Translations under genes and position numbers: made by a program
Notes under the pieces: model-generated
The model's database searches: none
What the model saw: only the letters and a program-made list of their open reading frames with translations
Told to the model about the DNA's origin: nothing
Shown here: positions 55,593 to 64,000 of the stretch, piece by piece
Position numbering within the stretch: the stretch's first letter is position 1
How the letters are laid out: each line of letters starts with the position of its first letter
NCBI RefSeq assembly: GCF_900104555.1
Contig: NZ_FNJU01000003.1
Span: 468,802 to 532,801, forward strand
Origin: Litchfieldia salsa
Lineage (GTDB): Bacteria > Bacillota > Bacilli > Bacillales > Bacillaceae_L
Direction of reading: 5' to 3'
DNA: 64,000 bases

Positions 55593-56360
55593 CTATTTGG
55601 ATGTAACTCCAGAAATAAATTCTGCTAATGCTTGTAACTCTTCATCAGAGCCTTCAAACATTCCAGCTGGCATCGTATTTATACCGTTAACAGCGATATC
55701 TTTAATTTGATCTACGTCTAAACCGTTATCAACTAACGCTTTTCCTGCAGGACCACCTTCTAGATTTTCACCGTGACAACCAATACAGCCTTTTTCTTGA
55801 TAAAGAAGATATCCTTCAGACTCTTTATCTATTTCAGCTTCAGCCACAATAGCACCTTGCTGTTTTTTTAGCTCCCAGTCTGTTTGGTCAACAGATTCCC
55901 AAGTTAGATAAAAAGTTGCAGCAACACCTAATAACATTAAACCCGTAGCAACTGGTCTTTTAGAAGGACGTCGTTCTGGACCTCTATCTAAGAATGGCGC
56001 AAGCATTAAAGCACCAAAACCTAATCCTGGAATAACAAGTGCTCCAATGATTGTATATGGACCTGAAGCATATGAATATTTCAGTAATTGATATAAGAAT
56101 AAGAAATACCAGTCAGGCAACGGAATATACGCTGTATCTGTAGGGTCTGCAATACGCTCTAACGGGGGCTCATGTGCCACTGTTAAGCATAAAAATCCAA
56201 TTAAGAAGACAGCTCCTACCATCCATTCTTTTAATAAAAAGTTTGGCCAAAATGCTTCTGTTTTTCCTGGATATTCTGAATAATCCTTTGGGATATTCGG
56301 TTTTCTAACTGCTGGTACACGGGAATCTCCAACAAACTTCATTCCTTTTCCACGATGCAT
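55593..56360 (-). CDS. qcrC: Menaquinol:cytochrome c reductase, cytochrome b/c subunit
   Basis: A 255-residue fusion typical of Bacillus. The N-terminal part is a subunit IV-like membrane domain with three helices (about 45-65, 105-125 and 145-165). The C-terminal part is a cytochrome c domain with the haem site CIGCHG (about residue 197) and the axial Met in NTMPAGMF. It passes electrons from the b/c complex to soluble or membrane cytochrome c. GGAGGGGG precedes the ATG. It is the last gene of qcrABC. Confidence 0.96.
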   Translation of the reverse strand: MHRGKGMKFVGDSRVPAVRKPNIPKDYSEYPGKTEAFWPNFLLKEWMVGAVFLIGFLCLTVAHEPPLERIADPTDTAYIPLPDWYFLFLYQLLKYSYASGPYTIIGALVIPGLGFGALMLAPFLDRGPERRPSKRPVATGLMLLGVAATFYLTWESVDQTDWELKKQQGAIVAEAEIDKESEGYLLYQEKGCIGCHGENLEGGPAGKALVDNGLDVDQIKDIAVNGINTMPAGMFEGSDEELQALAEFISGVTSK

Positions 56361-56424
56361 ATCAGTTCCCCCTCCTTTTCTAAGGAATTATAGGTTCTTT
56401 CACTAACAAAACAATAGGATCATT

Positions 56425-57099
56425 TTAAAGTGGCCCTGAAATACCTTGTTTTCGGATCATCATAAAATGCGCAGCCATTAATCCAAATAAAGCTGCCGGT
56501 AAGAAAAATACATGGATTGCAAAGAATCTAGTTAAAGTTTGTGCACCCACGATTTCTGGATGACCAGAAAGTAATGTTTTAATATGAGGACCAAGAATCG
56601 GTACAGCTTCAACAATTTGAAGAGTAACCTTCGTCGCAAATAAAGCTTTCATATCCCAAGGTAATAAATAACCAGTTAAGCCTAGTGCAAGCATAACAAA
56701 GAAAATAAGTACACCAACAACCCAGTTCAATTCACGGGGTTTTTTATACGCACCTTGGAAGAAAACACGAAGCGTATGTAAGAACATCATAACGATTACT
56801 AAGCTAGCACCCCAGTGATGCATACCACGGACAATTTGCCCAAAAGCTACTTCATTTTGAAGATAGTACACGGATTCCCATGCATTCTTAATATCTGGAA
56901 CATAGTACATCGTTAAAAACATACCTGAAAGAATTTGAATAACGGTTACAAAAAAAGTTAAGCCACCAAAACAATATACAAAAGCTGAGAAGTGATGAGC
57001 AGGATTAACATGCTCTGGTACTTCGTGATCAGCAATATCTCGCCACAAAGGCGTAATATCTAAGCGCTCATCAACCCAGTCATAGATCTTATTTAACAT
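56425..57099 (-). CDS. qcrB: Menaquinol:cytochrome c reductase, cytochrome b6-type subunit
   Basis: A 224-residue short cytochrome b with four helices. Haem histidines are in RGMHHWGASL and the second pair FFAIHVFFLPA. Cys about 43 in FVYCFGG is in the position that binds an extra covalent haem in b6-type proteins. It forms the quinol-oxidising core with QcrC. It starts three bases after the qcrA stop codon. Confidence 0.96.
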   Translation of the reverse strand: MLNKIYDWVDERLDITPLWRDIADHEVPEHVNPAHHFSAFVYCFGGLTFFVTVIQILSGMFLTMYYVPDIKNAWESVYYLQNEVAFGQIVRGMHHWGASLVIVMMFLHTLRVFFQGAYKKPRELNWVVGVLIFFVMLALGLTGYLLPWDMKALFATKVTLQIVEAVPILGPHIKTLLSGHPEIVGAQTLTRFFAIHVFFLPAALFGLMAAHFMMIRKQGISGPL

Positions 57100-57102
57100 T
57101 TA

Positions 57103-57612
57103 TTACGCCCCTCCTTGTGGTTTCGCCTGACCTAAATATAAATATCCATCTTTCACTTCTGTAACAAATCTGTCTAATGGACTTATAGGTGGTGTACCTT
57201 TTACATTTTGACCATCTTTTTCATAAAGACCATAGTGGCATGGACAGAAGAATCTATTTTGATTCTGTGGATCTGTATTCCAGTCAACGGTACAGCCTAA
57301 ATGCTTACAGACAGGTGATAAGGCAATGATTTTATCGCTCTCATCTTTGTAGACCCAAGCTGATCTCGGCTCTTCTGATTCATACCAAGCATCAATCTGA
57401 TTAATTTTAAAATCAATACGTTGTGGTTCATTTGTAATATCTTCAACACTAGCAACCTGAACCATATCTTGTTCCTGTTTTGGTTTTAAAACTGGATCAA
57501 TTGCAAAACGTACCATCGGCATTAACATTCCAGCAGCCATAAATCCACCCACACCAGTAAGAGTGTAATTTAAGAACTGACGTCTTGATACCCTATGTTT
57601 TTTCTCGCTCAT
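57103..57612 (-). CDS. qcrA: Rieske iron-sulfur protein
   Basis: A 169-residue 2Fe-2S subunit. The N-terminus has a twin-arginine-type SRRQFL followed by one hydrophobic helix (about 17-37), which suggests Tat export and membrane anchoring. The cluster motifs are CKHLGC and CPCHYG. I start at the ATG at 57610-57612 behind GGGGGG. Upstream residues would come from the ribosome site. First gene of qcrABC. Confidence 0.96.
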   Translation of the reverse strand: MSEKKHRVSRRQFLNYTLTGVGGFMAAGMLMPMVRFAIDPVLKPKQEQDMVQVASVEDITNEPQRIDFKINQIDAWYESEEPRSAWVYKDESDKIIALSPVCKHLGCTVDWNTDPQNQNRFFCPCHYGLYEKDGQNVKGTPPISPLDRFVTEVKDGYLYLGQAKPQGGA

Positions 57613-57684
57613 AGTTTTCCCCCCTCTATCAAATGCTAAGTCCATCCGGACATAAATTTAACACAATTATACTAGGACATACTC

Positions 57685-57713
57685 ATGATATATCAATATT
57701 ATGACGAGGTCAA
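57685..57713 (-). promoter_or_regulatory. Putative promoter of qcrABC
   Basis: TTGACC (57708-57713) and TATCAT (57685-57690) are 17 bases apart on the minus strand. A second pair, TTGATA (57691-57696) and TATAAT (57666-57671), has a 19-base spacer. Confidence 0.5.
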
Positions 57714-57831
57714 TATCATCATTCTCTTATATTAAGGCAACTATGTTATTTTTATGATGAAAACTAGTGTAAGTATATTATTAATTTCTATTTTTACTAT
57801 CGATAATTTGTTAATGTTATTTTCATAAAAT

Positions 57832-58290
57832 TTAATCTTGCCATATTCTCATGAAAATAGTAATTAAACCTTTCATCTGATCCTGTAGCATGGACTGCTT
57901 AAGACGATCATCAAGATGCTCAAGTGGCAATGTAGGGATCGAAATAAGAGAACCTTTTAGACTTTCTTCATGTTGTTTCCAAGTCGTGTCAGATGTGATA
58001 AATATCAAATGTTTAAAACCACTAGTTAATGATTCATCAGACCACGAACTTAACCTAGATAAGGAACTCTCAATTCCCTCTGTCTCAGAGTATGTAAAAG
58101 ACGGGAATAAAACAACTCTACCTTTAAATTGCCGTTCAATTTCTTGTGAAAGTACCGTTGTGAATTCACCTATCTCAACCGTTTTTTTGAGATTGTTGTC
58201 AAAAGTCACAGGTAACAATGGAACAATAGCGGTATCCACATATTCTTTAGATTTTAAATATAAATCTATATCTTTTGTTGTCCACTTCAA
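57832..58290 (-). CDS. ypiF: YpiF family protein (DUF2487)
   Basis: A 152-residue cytosolic protein of the YpiF family (KWTTKDIDLYLKSKEYVDTAIVPLLP). The start is TTG at 58288-58290. The ATG codons further up lie before and within the AAGGAGAG ribosome site that serves the TTG. It lies between ypiB and qcrA as in B. subtilis. The function is unknown. Confidence 0.85.
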   Translation of the reverse strand: MKWTTKDIDLYLKSKEYVDTAIVPLLPVTFDNNLKKTVEIGEFTTVLSQEIERQFKGRVVLFPSFTYSETEGIESSLSRLSSWSDESLTSGFKHLIFITSDTTWKQHEESLKGSLISIPTLPLEHLDDRLKQSMLQDQMKGLITIFMRIWQD

Positions 58291-58365
58291 AATTCTTCTC
58301 TCCTTCATCATAAATATCTAATTCTACGATACCACAAAATGGTACGAAACAGAATTGATAAACAA

Positions 58366-58399
58366 TAAAAAGCTGACAAACGAATGCGCATTTGTCAGC
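58366..58399 (-). terminator. Terminator of ypiA-ypiB
   Basis: On the minus strand GCTGACAAA and TTTGTCAGC (58372-58399) form a perfect stem, followed by TTTTTATTG. Confidence 0.88.
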
Positions 58400-58436
58400 A
58401 ACAAAAATAATCTTTATGTGTTTGGTTTTAACGAAC

Positions 58437-58991
58437 TTAATGGCAATTAGAACGAGATAATTTTTTCAATTGCTCTGTAAGCTTTTGAAATTTACTTGGA
58501 TCTTGTTGATCAAGTGCTTCATCAATTTGCTTTAATAACTTTTCTTTTTGATAAGTATGGATTGATTCTTCGAGAAACTTTTCAGCCAACATCGTATCTT
58601 TTTCATTAACTTGCAGATGTTGTGGCATGAAAGGATTTTCTTCTAAAACAGCTACATACTGTTGAGTGTGAAATGAAGATCTAAAGTTTAATTGAATATA
58701 TATTTCTTCATCTCTATTCAACCGAATATCATGAAAAGACTTCTCAGCATCTGTTGTCATCACATTTTCCTTATAAAACCGGAATGGAACATCATCAACA
58801 CAATGCGTCGACATAATGATTCCTCTAGGGCAGTATTGCGCTTGTTCCACGAAATGAACATTTTTCATTAATTGGTCGTGACTCATCAAGTAGTTTAAAA
58901 TCCAGACACACTCTCTTCTCTTTAATTGATAGTTATTAAGAAACCAGCGAATGAAGTCTTTCTTCTCGTTGACAGATACAGGGGTAGTCAT
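58437..58991 (-). CDS. ypiB: YpiB family protein (UPF0302)
   Basis: A 184-residue cytosolic protein of the UPF0302 family ([29 protein letters not shown] near the N-terminus). The ATG at 58989-58991 follows GAGGAGGG. Twenty-five further codons upstream are open but without a site. The C-terminus (about 140-184) is a charged helix with [15 protein letters not shown]. ypiA lies just upstream. The function is unknown. Confidence 0.9.
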   Translation of the reverse strand: MTTPVSVNEKKDFIRWFLNNYQLKRRECVWILNYLMSHDQLMKNVHFVEQAQYCPRGIIMSTHCVDDVPFRFYKENVMTTDAEKSFHDIRLNRDEEIYIQLNFRSSFHTQQYVAVLEENPFMPQHLQVNEKDTMLAEKFLEESIHTYQKEKLLKQIDEALDQQDPSKFQKLTEQLKKLSRSNCH

Positions 58992-59093
58992 CGCATGCTT
59001 CCCTCCTCTGCAATTGTGATTAGTTATTTTTGTAAGCACTTTATTAATTCGACAGAACCAATTCATACTCCTGCTTTAACAAATATTTTACGA

Positions 59094-60347
59094 TTACTCC
59101 AAGTTTAAAATTAGTTCTTCAATTTCATAATTAGTTGGATCAATTTTTAGTAAGTCTTTAAATATAGATATTGCATCATCCCTATGTCCATCCTCTAATA
59201 GAAAATAGCCATATTCTCTTAAGAAATCTTCTGTCTCCTTAAAAGAAGTATATGCAAGTCGATAATGGTTTAATGCATCCGAATATTCTTCAAGTTTATT
59301 TTTCGCGTGAGCAAGGTCCCATTCAAATTGGGGATCATATTCACCGTAATTCATTACTTCTTGTAAACATTCAACAACATCTTCATACCTTTGTTCATTA
59401 ATAAAGAATTTGTTGATTGTAATGATTGCCTCTATATACCCTGGATCAATTGCAATAGCCTCGCGAAGATGCTTCTCAATTGATAAAGAATCACCTAATT
59501 TAATCGCAAGCTTTCCTGCATAGAAATGAAGTTCTTTATTTAAATTATCAATCAGAATGCCTTCACTAACTGTTTCATAACTCTCTTTAATCATTTCTTC
59601 TTGTTCATAGGCCTTTGCTAAATGCAAATATAATGACAAATATTCAGGATCTAATTCTTTTAATCTAGAAAATGTTTCTATCGCTGTAATATGATAGCCT
59701 GCTTGAAGTGATGTAAAACCATAGTTGAAGAGTGTATTAATATCCTCTCCCTTACTAATGGCTTTCTGAAAGTAAGGTAGTGATGCTTCAAACTCACCCA
59801 TTGTACTTAGGGACTCAGCCAATCTGGCATTTACATTAACACCGGCAACGATTTCTTCCTCTGATAAAACCGATTCATAATAAGATATACTTTTCTTATA
59901 TTCGCCTTGACTTGAATATAGTTCAGCTAACGCAAAATCAAGGATGCTCTCTTTTGGCATTTTTCTTTTAGCAATTAGAAGCTTCTGTTCACTAACCTCA
60001 TGTAAACCTTGCATTTGATATAAATCAGCTTGAAGTATCAATGCTTCTACATATACGGCATCAGTTTCTGAAATATCTTCAAGAAAAGAGATTGCTTCCT
60101 CTTCTTCATCCATATCAATTAAGATTTCTGCCATCAATATTAATAAGTCACCTTCATCTGGGTAAAGAAATAACAGTTCCTGAACGATTTCTTTAGCTTC
60201 TTCCACAAGACCCCATTTTAAATACGATTCCGCCAATTCGTATTTTTCATCATCTGTACATTGAGCTTTAATTTCTTTTATATATTGCAAACCCTTTTCA
60301 GGTTCGCCGTTTTCTACTAACTCGATCGCATCTGCTAATTTACTCAT
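59094..60347 (-). CDS. ypiA: YpiA, tetratricopeptide-repeat protein
   Basis: A 417-residue cytosolic protein made almost entirely of TPR-type helical pairs. Repeats are visible from residue 1 to the end, for example FNYGFTSLQAGYHITAIETFSRLKELDPEYLSLY and the final ILKIDPTNYEIEELI type. It probably scaffolds protein contacts. Position between aroA/tyrA and ypiB matches B. subtilis. Partners are unknown. Confidence 0.93.
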   Translation of the reverse strand: MSKLADAIELVENGEPEKGLQYIKEIKAQCTDDEKYELAESYLKWGLVEEAKEIVQELLFLYPDEGDLLILMAEILIDMDEEEEAISFLEDISETDAVYVEALILQADLYQMQGLHEVSEQKLLIAKRKMPKESILDFALAELYSSQGEYKKSISYYESVLSEEEIVAGVNVNARLAESLSTMGEFEASLPYFQKAISKGEDINTLFNYGFTSLQAGYHITAIETFSRLKELDPEYLSLYLHLAKAYEQEEMIKESYETVSEGILIDNLNKELHFYAGKLAIKLGDSLSIEKHLREAIAIDPGYIEAIITINKFFINEQRYEDVVECLQEVMNYGEYDPQFEWDLAHAKNKLEEYSDALNHYRLAYTSFKETEDFLREYGYFLLEDGHRDDAISIFKDLLKIDPTNYEIEELILNLE

Positions 60348-60365
60348 TTAATTTGTAACTCCTTT

Positions 60366-61274
60366 TTATCTTCCGGATGCAAAATGACCTGGTAACTTTA
60401 CTTTACAATCCCTGCCAAAACCAGGATAAAAAAACACTTCAGCGCCAATCTTCAGAAACTTACCCTTATGCATGGTGACAACAGGGCTATGATGGTCAAA
60501 ATTGAATACTGGCTCTTCATTAACAGAGGTCATTTCATCCATGTTATATAAATTATAATCCAACTGTCCTCTAATTCGAATATCACCTTTAGCAGGATAT
60601 ATGCCCATTTTTTTAAGAGTGTCTAACGATAAAGGTGATTTTTCATCAGGACATGTTTTTACAGTAGGTATACCATGATCTTCCATTAACCTACTCCAAA
60701 TCTCATAATGCTTGTTACTATTGAAGAGGGATTTTTCTTTTGTATGCCATTTTGGAATTAATGGAAAGAAATAAGGGTAAAACGCTTCTTTGATCCATCC
60801 CCAAGGTATCTTATATAAATCTAGTTCATTTTCAATATCAACCACCAAAGCAGGAAGTTTTAATTTTTTACACGCTCTAACCAATGAAGGCGTCAAAGCT
60901 TTCAATGGGATTTTCACACAAATATAGAAGTCAATCGGACTGTTCAATAGAAAATGTTTAGTAGCTTCAATCCTTTTAGAAAGCTCACGTTCATTTTTAA
61001 CATCACATACAACTACCAACCCTGTACAACCCTTATTTATGTAGTTCTTAATCATCACTTCTTTAAATTCATTAAATTGCAGATTTTTAGAAAATGAAAA
61101 ATTCATCATTATATGTCCAGGGGTTAATAAATAGGTTGAAAGATCCATTCTCATAAAATTTAAGTGTTTATTACTATTACTAATATAGTCAATATTTGTA
61201 TCTTTTACAACAATTGAGCACTTTGCTACCCTATTCTCTTTTAGTACATTCGCTTGTTCTATTAAGTACGTCAA
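60366..61274 (-). CDS. Amidohydrolase-like protein without metal ligands
   Basis: A protein of about 302 residues. The overall plan is that of dihydroorotase-type amidohydrolases. A beta start leads to LTPGHIMMNF, where active members read PGFIDxHxH. It ends with KKMGIYPAKGDIRIRGQLDYNLYNMD (PAKxxGL-KGxIxxGxDADL type), then HKGKFLKIG and GRDCKVKLPG. The metal-binding HxH and the later histidines are missing, so catalysis is unlikely. The start is TTG at 61272-61274 behind GGGGGAGG. No B. subtilis counterpart occurs at this locus as I know it. Function unknown. Confidence 0.7.
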   Translation of the reverse strand: MTYLIEQANVLKENRVAKCSIVVKDTNIDYISNSNKHLNFMRMDLSTYLLTPGHIMMNFSFSKNLQFNEFKEVMIKNYINKGCTGLVVVCDVKNERELSKRIEATKHFLLNSPIDFYICVKIPLKALTPSLVRACKKLKLPALVVDIENELDLYKIPWGWIKEAFYPYFFPLIPKWHTKEKSLFNSNKHYEIWSRLMEDHGIPTVKTCPDEKSPLSLDTLKKMGIYPAKGDIRIRGQLDYNLYNMDEMTSVNEEPVFNFDHHSPVVTMHKGKFLKIGAEVFFYPGFGRDCKVKLPGHFASGR

Positions 61275-61397
61275 AAATACCTCCCCCATTCACTAAGTTT
61301 TAGTAGCTAAACAATCTAGTCATCTTAAGACAAGCTATGCTTATGACAGGATAAGTATGATAACTAAATGGTGCTAGCTTAGGAATAGAGAATACAC

Positions 61398-61446
61398 AAA
61401 AAAGACTGTCCTAAATAAAACACTTTTTTAGGACAGTCCTTTATTT
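61398..61446. terminator. Terminator of the tyrA-aroA unit
   Basis: AAAGACTGTCCT (61401-61412) pairs with AGGACAGTCCTTT (61430-61442), flanked by A and T runs on both sides. Confidence 0.88.
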
Positions 61447-62743
61447 AAAATTTACTTAACTGCTCGAGATGATTGAAAAAGTTAGGATATGAAACAGCAA
61501 TAGCTTCTGGATTTTCTAAATTAATATCACCATTTGTAATAAGTGATGCAATCGCAAGCATCATTCCTATTCGATGATCTCCATAACTACTAACTTGGTT
61601 GCCTGATAAAGGGGTTTTTGAACCTGTTATGATCATTCCATCATCTGTAGACTGAATATTAACACCAAGCTTTGTTAGCTCATCCACTACAGTGTCAATT
61701 CTGTTTGTCTCTTTGACCTTCAACTCACTTGCATCCTTGATTACTGTTACTCCATTTGCCTGTGAAGCTAATAACGCAATGATCGGAATTTCATCAATTA
61801 ACCTAGGAATTAAATCGCCGCTAATCTCAATTCCTTTAAGGTTTGAACTAGTAATTGTTAAATCTGCCACCGGTTCAAAATTAACAATTCTTTCATTTTC
61901 TATGCTGAGCATTGCACCCATGTTTTGAAGCACATCAATAATACCTGTTCTAGTTGGGTTCATTCCAACATTCTTAAGTGTAATCGAGCTGTTTTGTGTA
62001 ATTGCACCAGCCACTAAAAAGAATGCTGCTGATGAAATGTCACCAGGAACTATTATTTCTGTTGATTTTAAAGTTTGTCCACCCTTAATTGATACAGTTA
62101 GTCCAGATTCTTCCACTTCACACCCAAAGGCTCTTAGCATTCTTTCAGTATGATCTCTTGATTTTGCTGGTTCTGAAACTGAAGTAACACCCTCTGCTCG
62201 AAGTCCTGCTAGTAAAACAGCAGATTTCACCTGTGCACTAGCAACTGGTGATACATACTCAATTGCTTTTAACGGATTGCCACGAACTGCCAAAGGCGTA
62301 AATCCACCTTCTTTTCGTCCATCTATCTTGGCTCCCATCATTCTTAAAGGAGATGTAACCCGATTCATCGGACGCTTTCCGATTGATTCATCTCCTATTA
62401 AGCAAGAATGAAAATTACTACCGGATAAGATCCCTAAAATCAGTCGAGTAGTTGTACCAGAATTCCCTACATCGAGAATTTCTTCAGGTTCCTTTAATCC
62501 GTCAAAACCTTTACCCTCGACTTCAACAAGATCATCCTTAAGATTTATTTCAACACCCATTTTTCTAAAGCAATCGATTGTACTCAGGCAGTCTTCCCCT
62601 GTTAAAAAATTTTTAACTAGTGTCTTCCCTTCAGCAATCGAACCAAACATAACACCACGATGAGAAATGGATTTATCCCCTGGAATTATAATAGAACCTT
62701 CTAATCCCTTTACTTTTTGAGGGAGCTTTTTTATCGTTTTCAT
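61445..62743 (-). CDS. aroA: 3-phosphoshikimate 1-carboxyvinyltransferase (EPSP synthase)
   Basis: A 432-residue enzyme of the shikimate pathway (called aroE in B. subtilis). It has two inside-out alpha/beta domains. Signatures are [45 protein letters not shown], and [16 protein letters not shown] with [21 protein letters not shown] residues place it in the class II (glyphosate-tolerant-like) group typical of Bacillus. It follows tyrA by 45 bases. Confidence 0.97.
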   Translation of the reverse strand: MKTIKKLPQKVKGLEGSIIIPGDKSISHRGVMFGSIAEGKTLVKNFLTGEDCLSTIDCFRKMGVEINLKDDLVEVEGKGFDGLKEPEEILDVGNSGTTTRLILGILSGSNFHSCLIGDESIGKRPMNRVTSPLRMMGAKIDGRKEGGFTPLAVRGNPLKAIEYVSPVASAQVKSAVLLAGLRAEGVTSVSEPAKSRDHTERMLRAFGCEVEESGLTVSIKGGQTLKSTEIIVPGDISSAAFFLVAGAITQNSSITLKNVGMNPTRTGIIDVLQNMGAMLSIENERIVNFEPVADLTITSSNLKGIEISGDLIPRLIDEIPIIALLASQANGVTVIKDASELKVKETNRIDTVVDELTKLGVNIQSTDDGMIITGSKTPLSGNQVSSYGDHRIGMMLAIASLITNGDINLENPEAIAVSYPNFFNHLEQLSKF

Positions 62744-62788
62744 AATAACACCTCATAAATTTTTGACTATTTAGATAATATATCATAA

Positions 62789-63892
62789 TTACCCATAAAA
62801 GGTTTCATAATTTGTATTTGATTCAATACATAACTTTGCACTTTCACGGTCATTTTCACTTTGAAAGCTTAGGCGTAATACCCCATATATTTCTTCACGT
62901 GTTTCAATAATCCTAATATTTGTAATACTTATTTTAGCTACAGCTAAATAACCTGTAATCTCAGAAATAATCCCAGGGTAATCTGGCACATCTACAAAAA
63001 GATCATAAAAAGAAGGAATTGCCCCTTTAGTTCGTGTTGGTAAGTCATCGCGAAAATCTTTTGCAGATGCAAAGTATTGATAAATTTGTTCACTATTATC
63101 CGATGCAATAAAATGACGGACCATATCCATTTCTTTAATCCACTCATCAAACATTTGGAGAAGAGGCTCTTTATTATGTAGTAGAATATCTCGCCACATT
63201 ACAGGATTACTAGAAGCAATCCTCGTTATATCTCTAAATCCTCCTGCTGCTAACCGGCTGACTAAATCATGGTTGTCACTATAGTTTTTTGCTTGATGAA
63301 CGAGCCCTGCTGCTATAATGTGAGGAAAATGGCTGATTACACCTGCAACACGATCATGCTCTTGTGGTGTTAAGGTAATGAAATTTGCTTTCGTTCCATT
63401 CAATAAATATTTTAGCTCAGCAATTTCCTTTTGTGATTGACCATCATGGGGTGTGAGTATGTAAAATGCATTCTCAAACAAATGTGCTTTCGCCGCAACT
63501 ATACCACTTTTATGTGACCCCGCCATTGGATGTCCACCAATAAATGTTACTCCCTTTTGCCTTAAACCTTCTGCTTTTTCTACAATTTTTTCTTTTGTAC
63601 TACCAACATCGGATACTATGACAGACTTTTTGAATTCAATTGTTTCCATTTGTTTTAATAACATTTCAGTTTGTTTAACTGGAACTGCAATAAAGATAAA
63701 ATCGCAAATAGACATTACATGGTCTAAATCCTGAACAATCTCATCAATAATATGTAATGTTTTTGCGAGCCTCCCTTGATCAACATTTATATCAAATCCA
63801 TATATTTTACAGCTTGGATGTTCTTTTTTTATTCCTAGTGCGATAGAACCACCGATCAAACCCAAGCCTACAATAAGAACATTCCCCTTCAC
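62789..63892 (-). CDS. tyrA: Prephenate dehydrogenase with ACT domain
   Basis: A 367-residue NAD-dependent enzyme for tyrosine synthesis. The cofactor motif is GLGLIGGSIALG (about 8-19). VSDVGSTKEKIV and GGHPMAGSHKSG are the substrate-site signatures. The C-terminal ACT domain (about 298-367, LFVDVPDYPGIISEI) would bind tyrosine as feedback inhibitor. Start is GTG at 63890-63892 behind GGAGGTG. tyrA-aroA order matches B. subtilis. Confidence 0.97.
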   Translation of the reverse strand: MKGNVLIVGLGLIGGSIALGIKKEHPSCKIYGFDINVDQGRLAKTLHIIDEIVQDLDHVMSICDFIFIAVPVKQTEMLLKQMETIEFKKSVIVSDVGSTKEKIVEKAEGLRQKGVTFIGGHPMAGSHKSGIVAAKAHLFENAFYILTPHDGQSQKEIAELKYLLNGTKANFITLTPQEHDRVAGVISHFPHIIAAGLVHQAKNYSDNHDLVSRLAAGGFRDITRIASSNPVMWRDILLHNKEPLLQMFDEWIKEMDMVRHFIASDNSEQIYQYFASAKDFRDDLPTRTKGAIPSFYDLFVDVPDYPGIISEITGYLAVAKISITNIRIIETREEIYGVLRLSFQSENDRESAKLCIESNTNYETFYG

Positions 63893-63904
63893 AAAACCAC
63901 CTCC

Positions 63905-64000
63905 AAATAAGAAAAGCGCAAGGAGCCCGTTTATCGGCGACAGGCATAAGACAAGCCGACTAGAAGGTTGCTCTTTAACCTTCTTGGCGGATTGGCTTAT
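63905..64000. repeat. Second copy of the GCGC-type palindromic repeat, cut by the window edge
   Basis: AATAAGAAAAGCGCAAGGAGCC and GCGACAGGCATAAG match the left part of the element at 53049-53170. The inner stem AAGCC..AGAAGGTT / AACCTTCT..GGCTT is complete, but the outer right arm lies beyond the window. Confidence 0.65.

Noticed and set aside
1..64000. CRISPR arrays, prophage, integrases, insertion sequences, rRNA and tRNA genes
   Set aside because: No regularly spaced direct repeats, transposase or phage genes, or tRNA/rRNA sequences were recognised.

Overview
The window reads as a chromosomal segment of a low-GC, endospore-forming member of the Bacillaceae (Bacillus sensu lato). Three things support this. 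Most of it follows, on the minus strand, the gene order known from the Bacillus subtilis tyrA-aroE-ypi-qcr-ypj-dapB-bsh-cca-birA-pan-dinG-ypm-aspB-asnS-dnaD-nth-ponA-recU-ypp region and the ypr-yps-rnpB-ypt-ypv-ypw region. Spore genes (cotD, sspM, csgA-like, ypjB) and bacillithiol genes (bshA, bshB1) are present. Ribosome binding sites are the strong purine-rich GGAGG type. I see no prophage, insertion sequence, CRISPR array, rRNA or tRNA gene. The only structured RNA gene I can call firmly is rnpB.

Layout. Positions 1-3.6 kb hold a truncated SDR oxidoreductase, a large palindromic intergenic repeat, a 37-residue zinc-ribbon microprotein and a plus-strand three-gene ba3-type cytochrome oxidase cassette. 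From 3.6 to 14.6 kb, all on the minus strand, are a M32 carboxypeptidase, an XPD/DinG-type helicase, yptA, an rRNA methyltransferase, rnpB, gpsB, ypsA, cotD and the mrfB-mrfA repair pair. From 14.8 to 28.4 kb lies a less conserved mosaic: a membrane diguanylate cyclase, a glutaminase, two unknown small ORFs, a SWIM/SNF2 helicase, a cold-shock gene, a possible Clp N-domain relic, an HD-GYP phosphodiesterase, an Hsp20 protein, a csgA-like spore cassette and an MFS transporter. Most of the accessory and novel material is here.

From 28.4 to 46 kb are yppF/E/D/C, sspM, recU-ponA (plus strand), ypoC-nth-dnaD-asnS-aspB-ypmB-ypmA, a degenerate metallo-beta-lactamase-like exported protein, dinG and panBCD. 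From 46.4 to 64 kb are birA-cca-bshA-bshB1-mgsA-dapB-ypjD, ypjC (plus), a YugP-type membrane protease, ypjB-ypjA, the qcrABC menaquinol:cytochrome c reductase operon, ypiF-ypiB-ypiA, a degenerate amidohydrolase-like protein and aroA-tyrA.

Functionally the segment combines respiration (a b/c complex and a terminal oxidase at opposite ends), DNA repair and recombination (two DinG-like helicases, MrfAB, Nth, RecU, SNF2), cell-wall growth and division (PonA, GpsB), cofactor and amino-acid synthesis (pantothenate, biotin ligase, lysine/DAP, aromatic amino acids, bacillithiol) and sporulation. I found no convincing new multi-gene system. The most unusual items are two apparently active-site-less paralogues of enzyme families, several unannotated microproteins, two orphan terminators that may mark small RNAs, three large palindromic repeats and a hairpin-rich stretch in front of panB.
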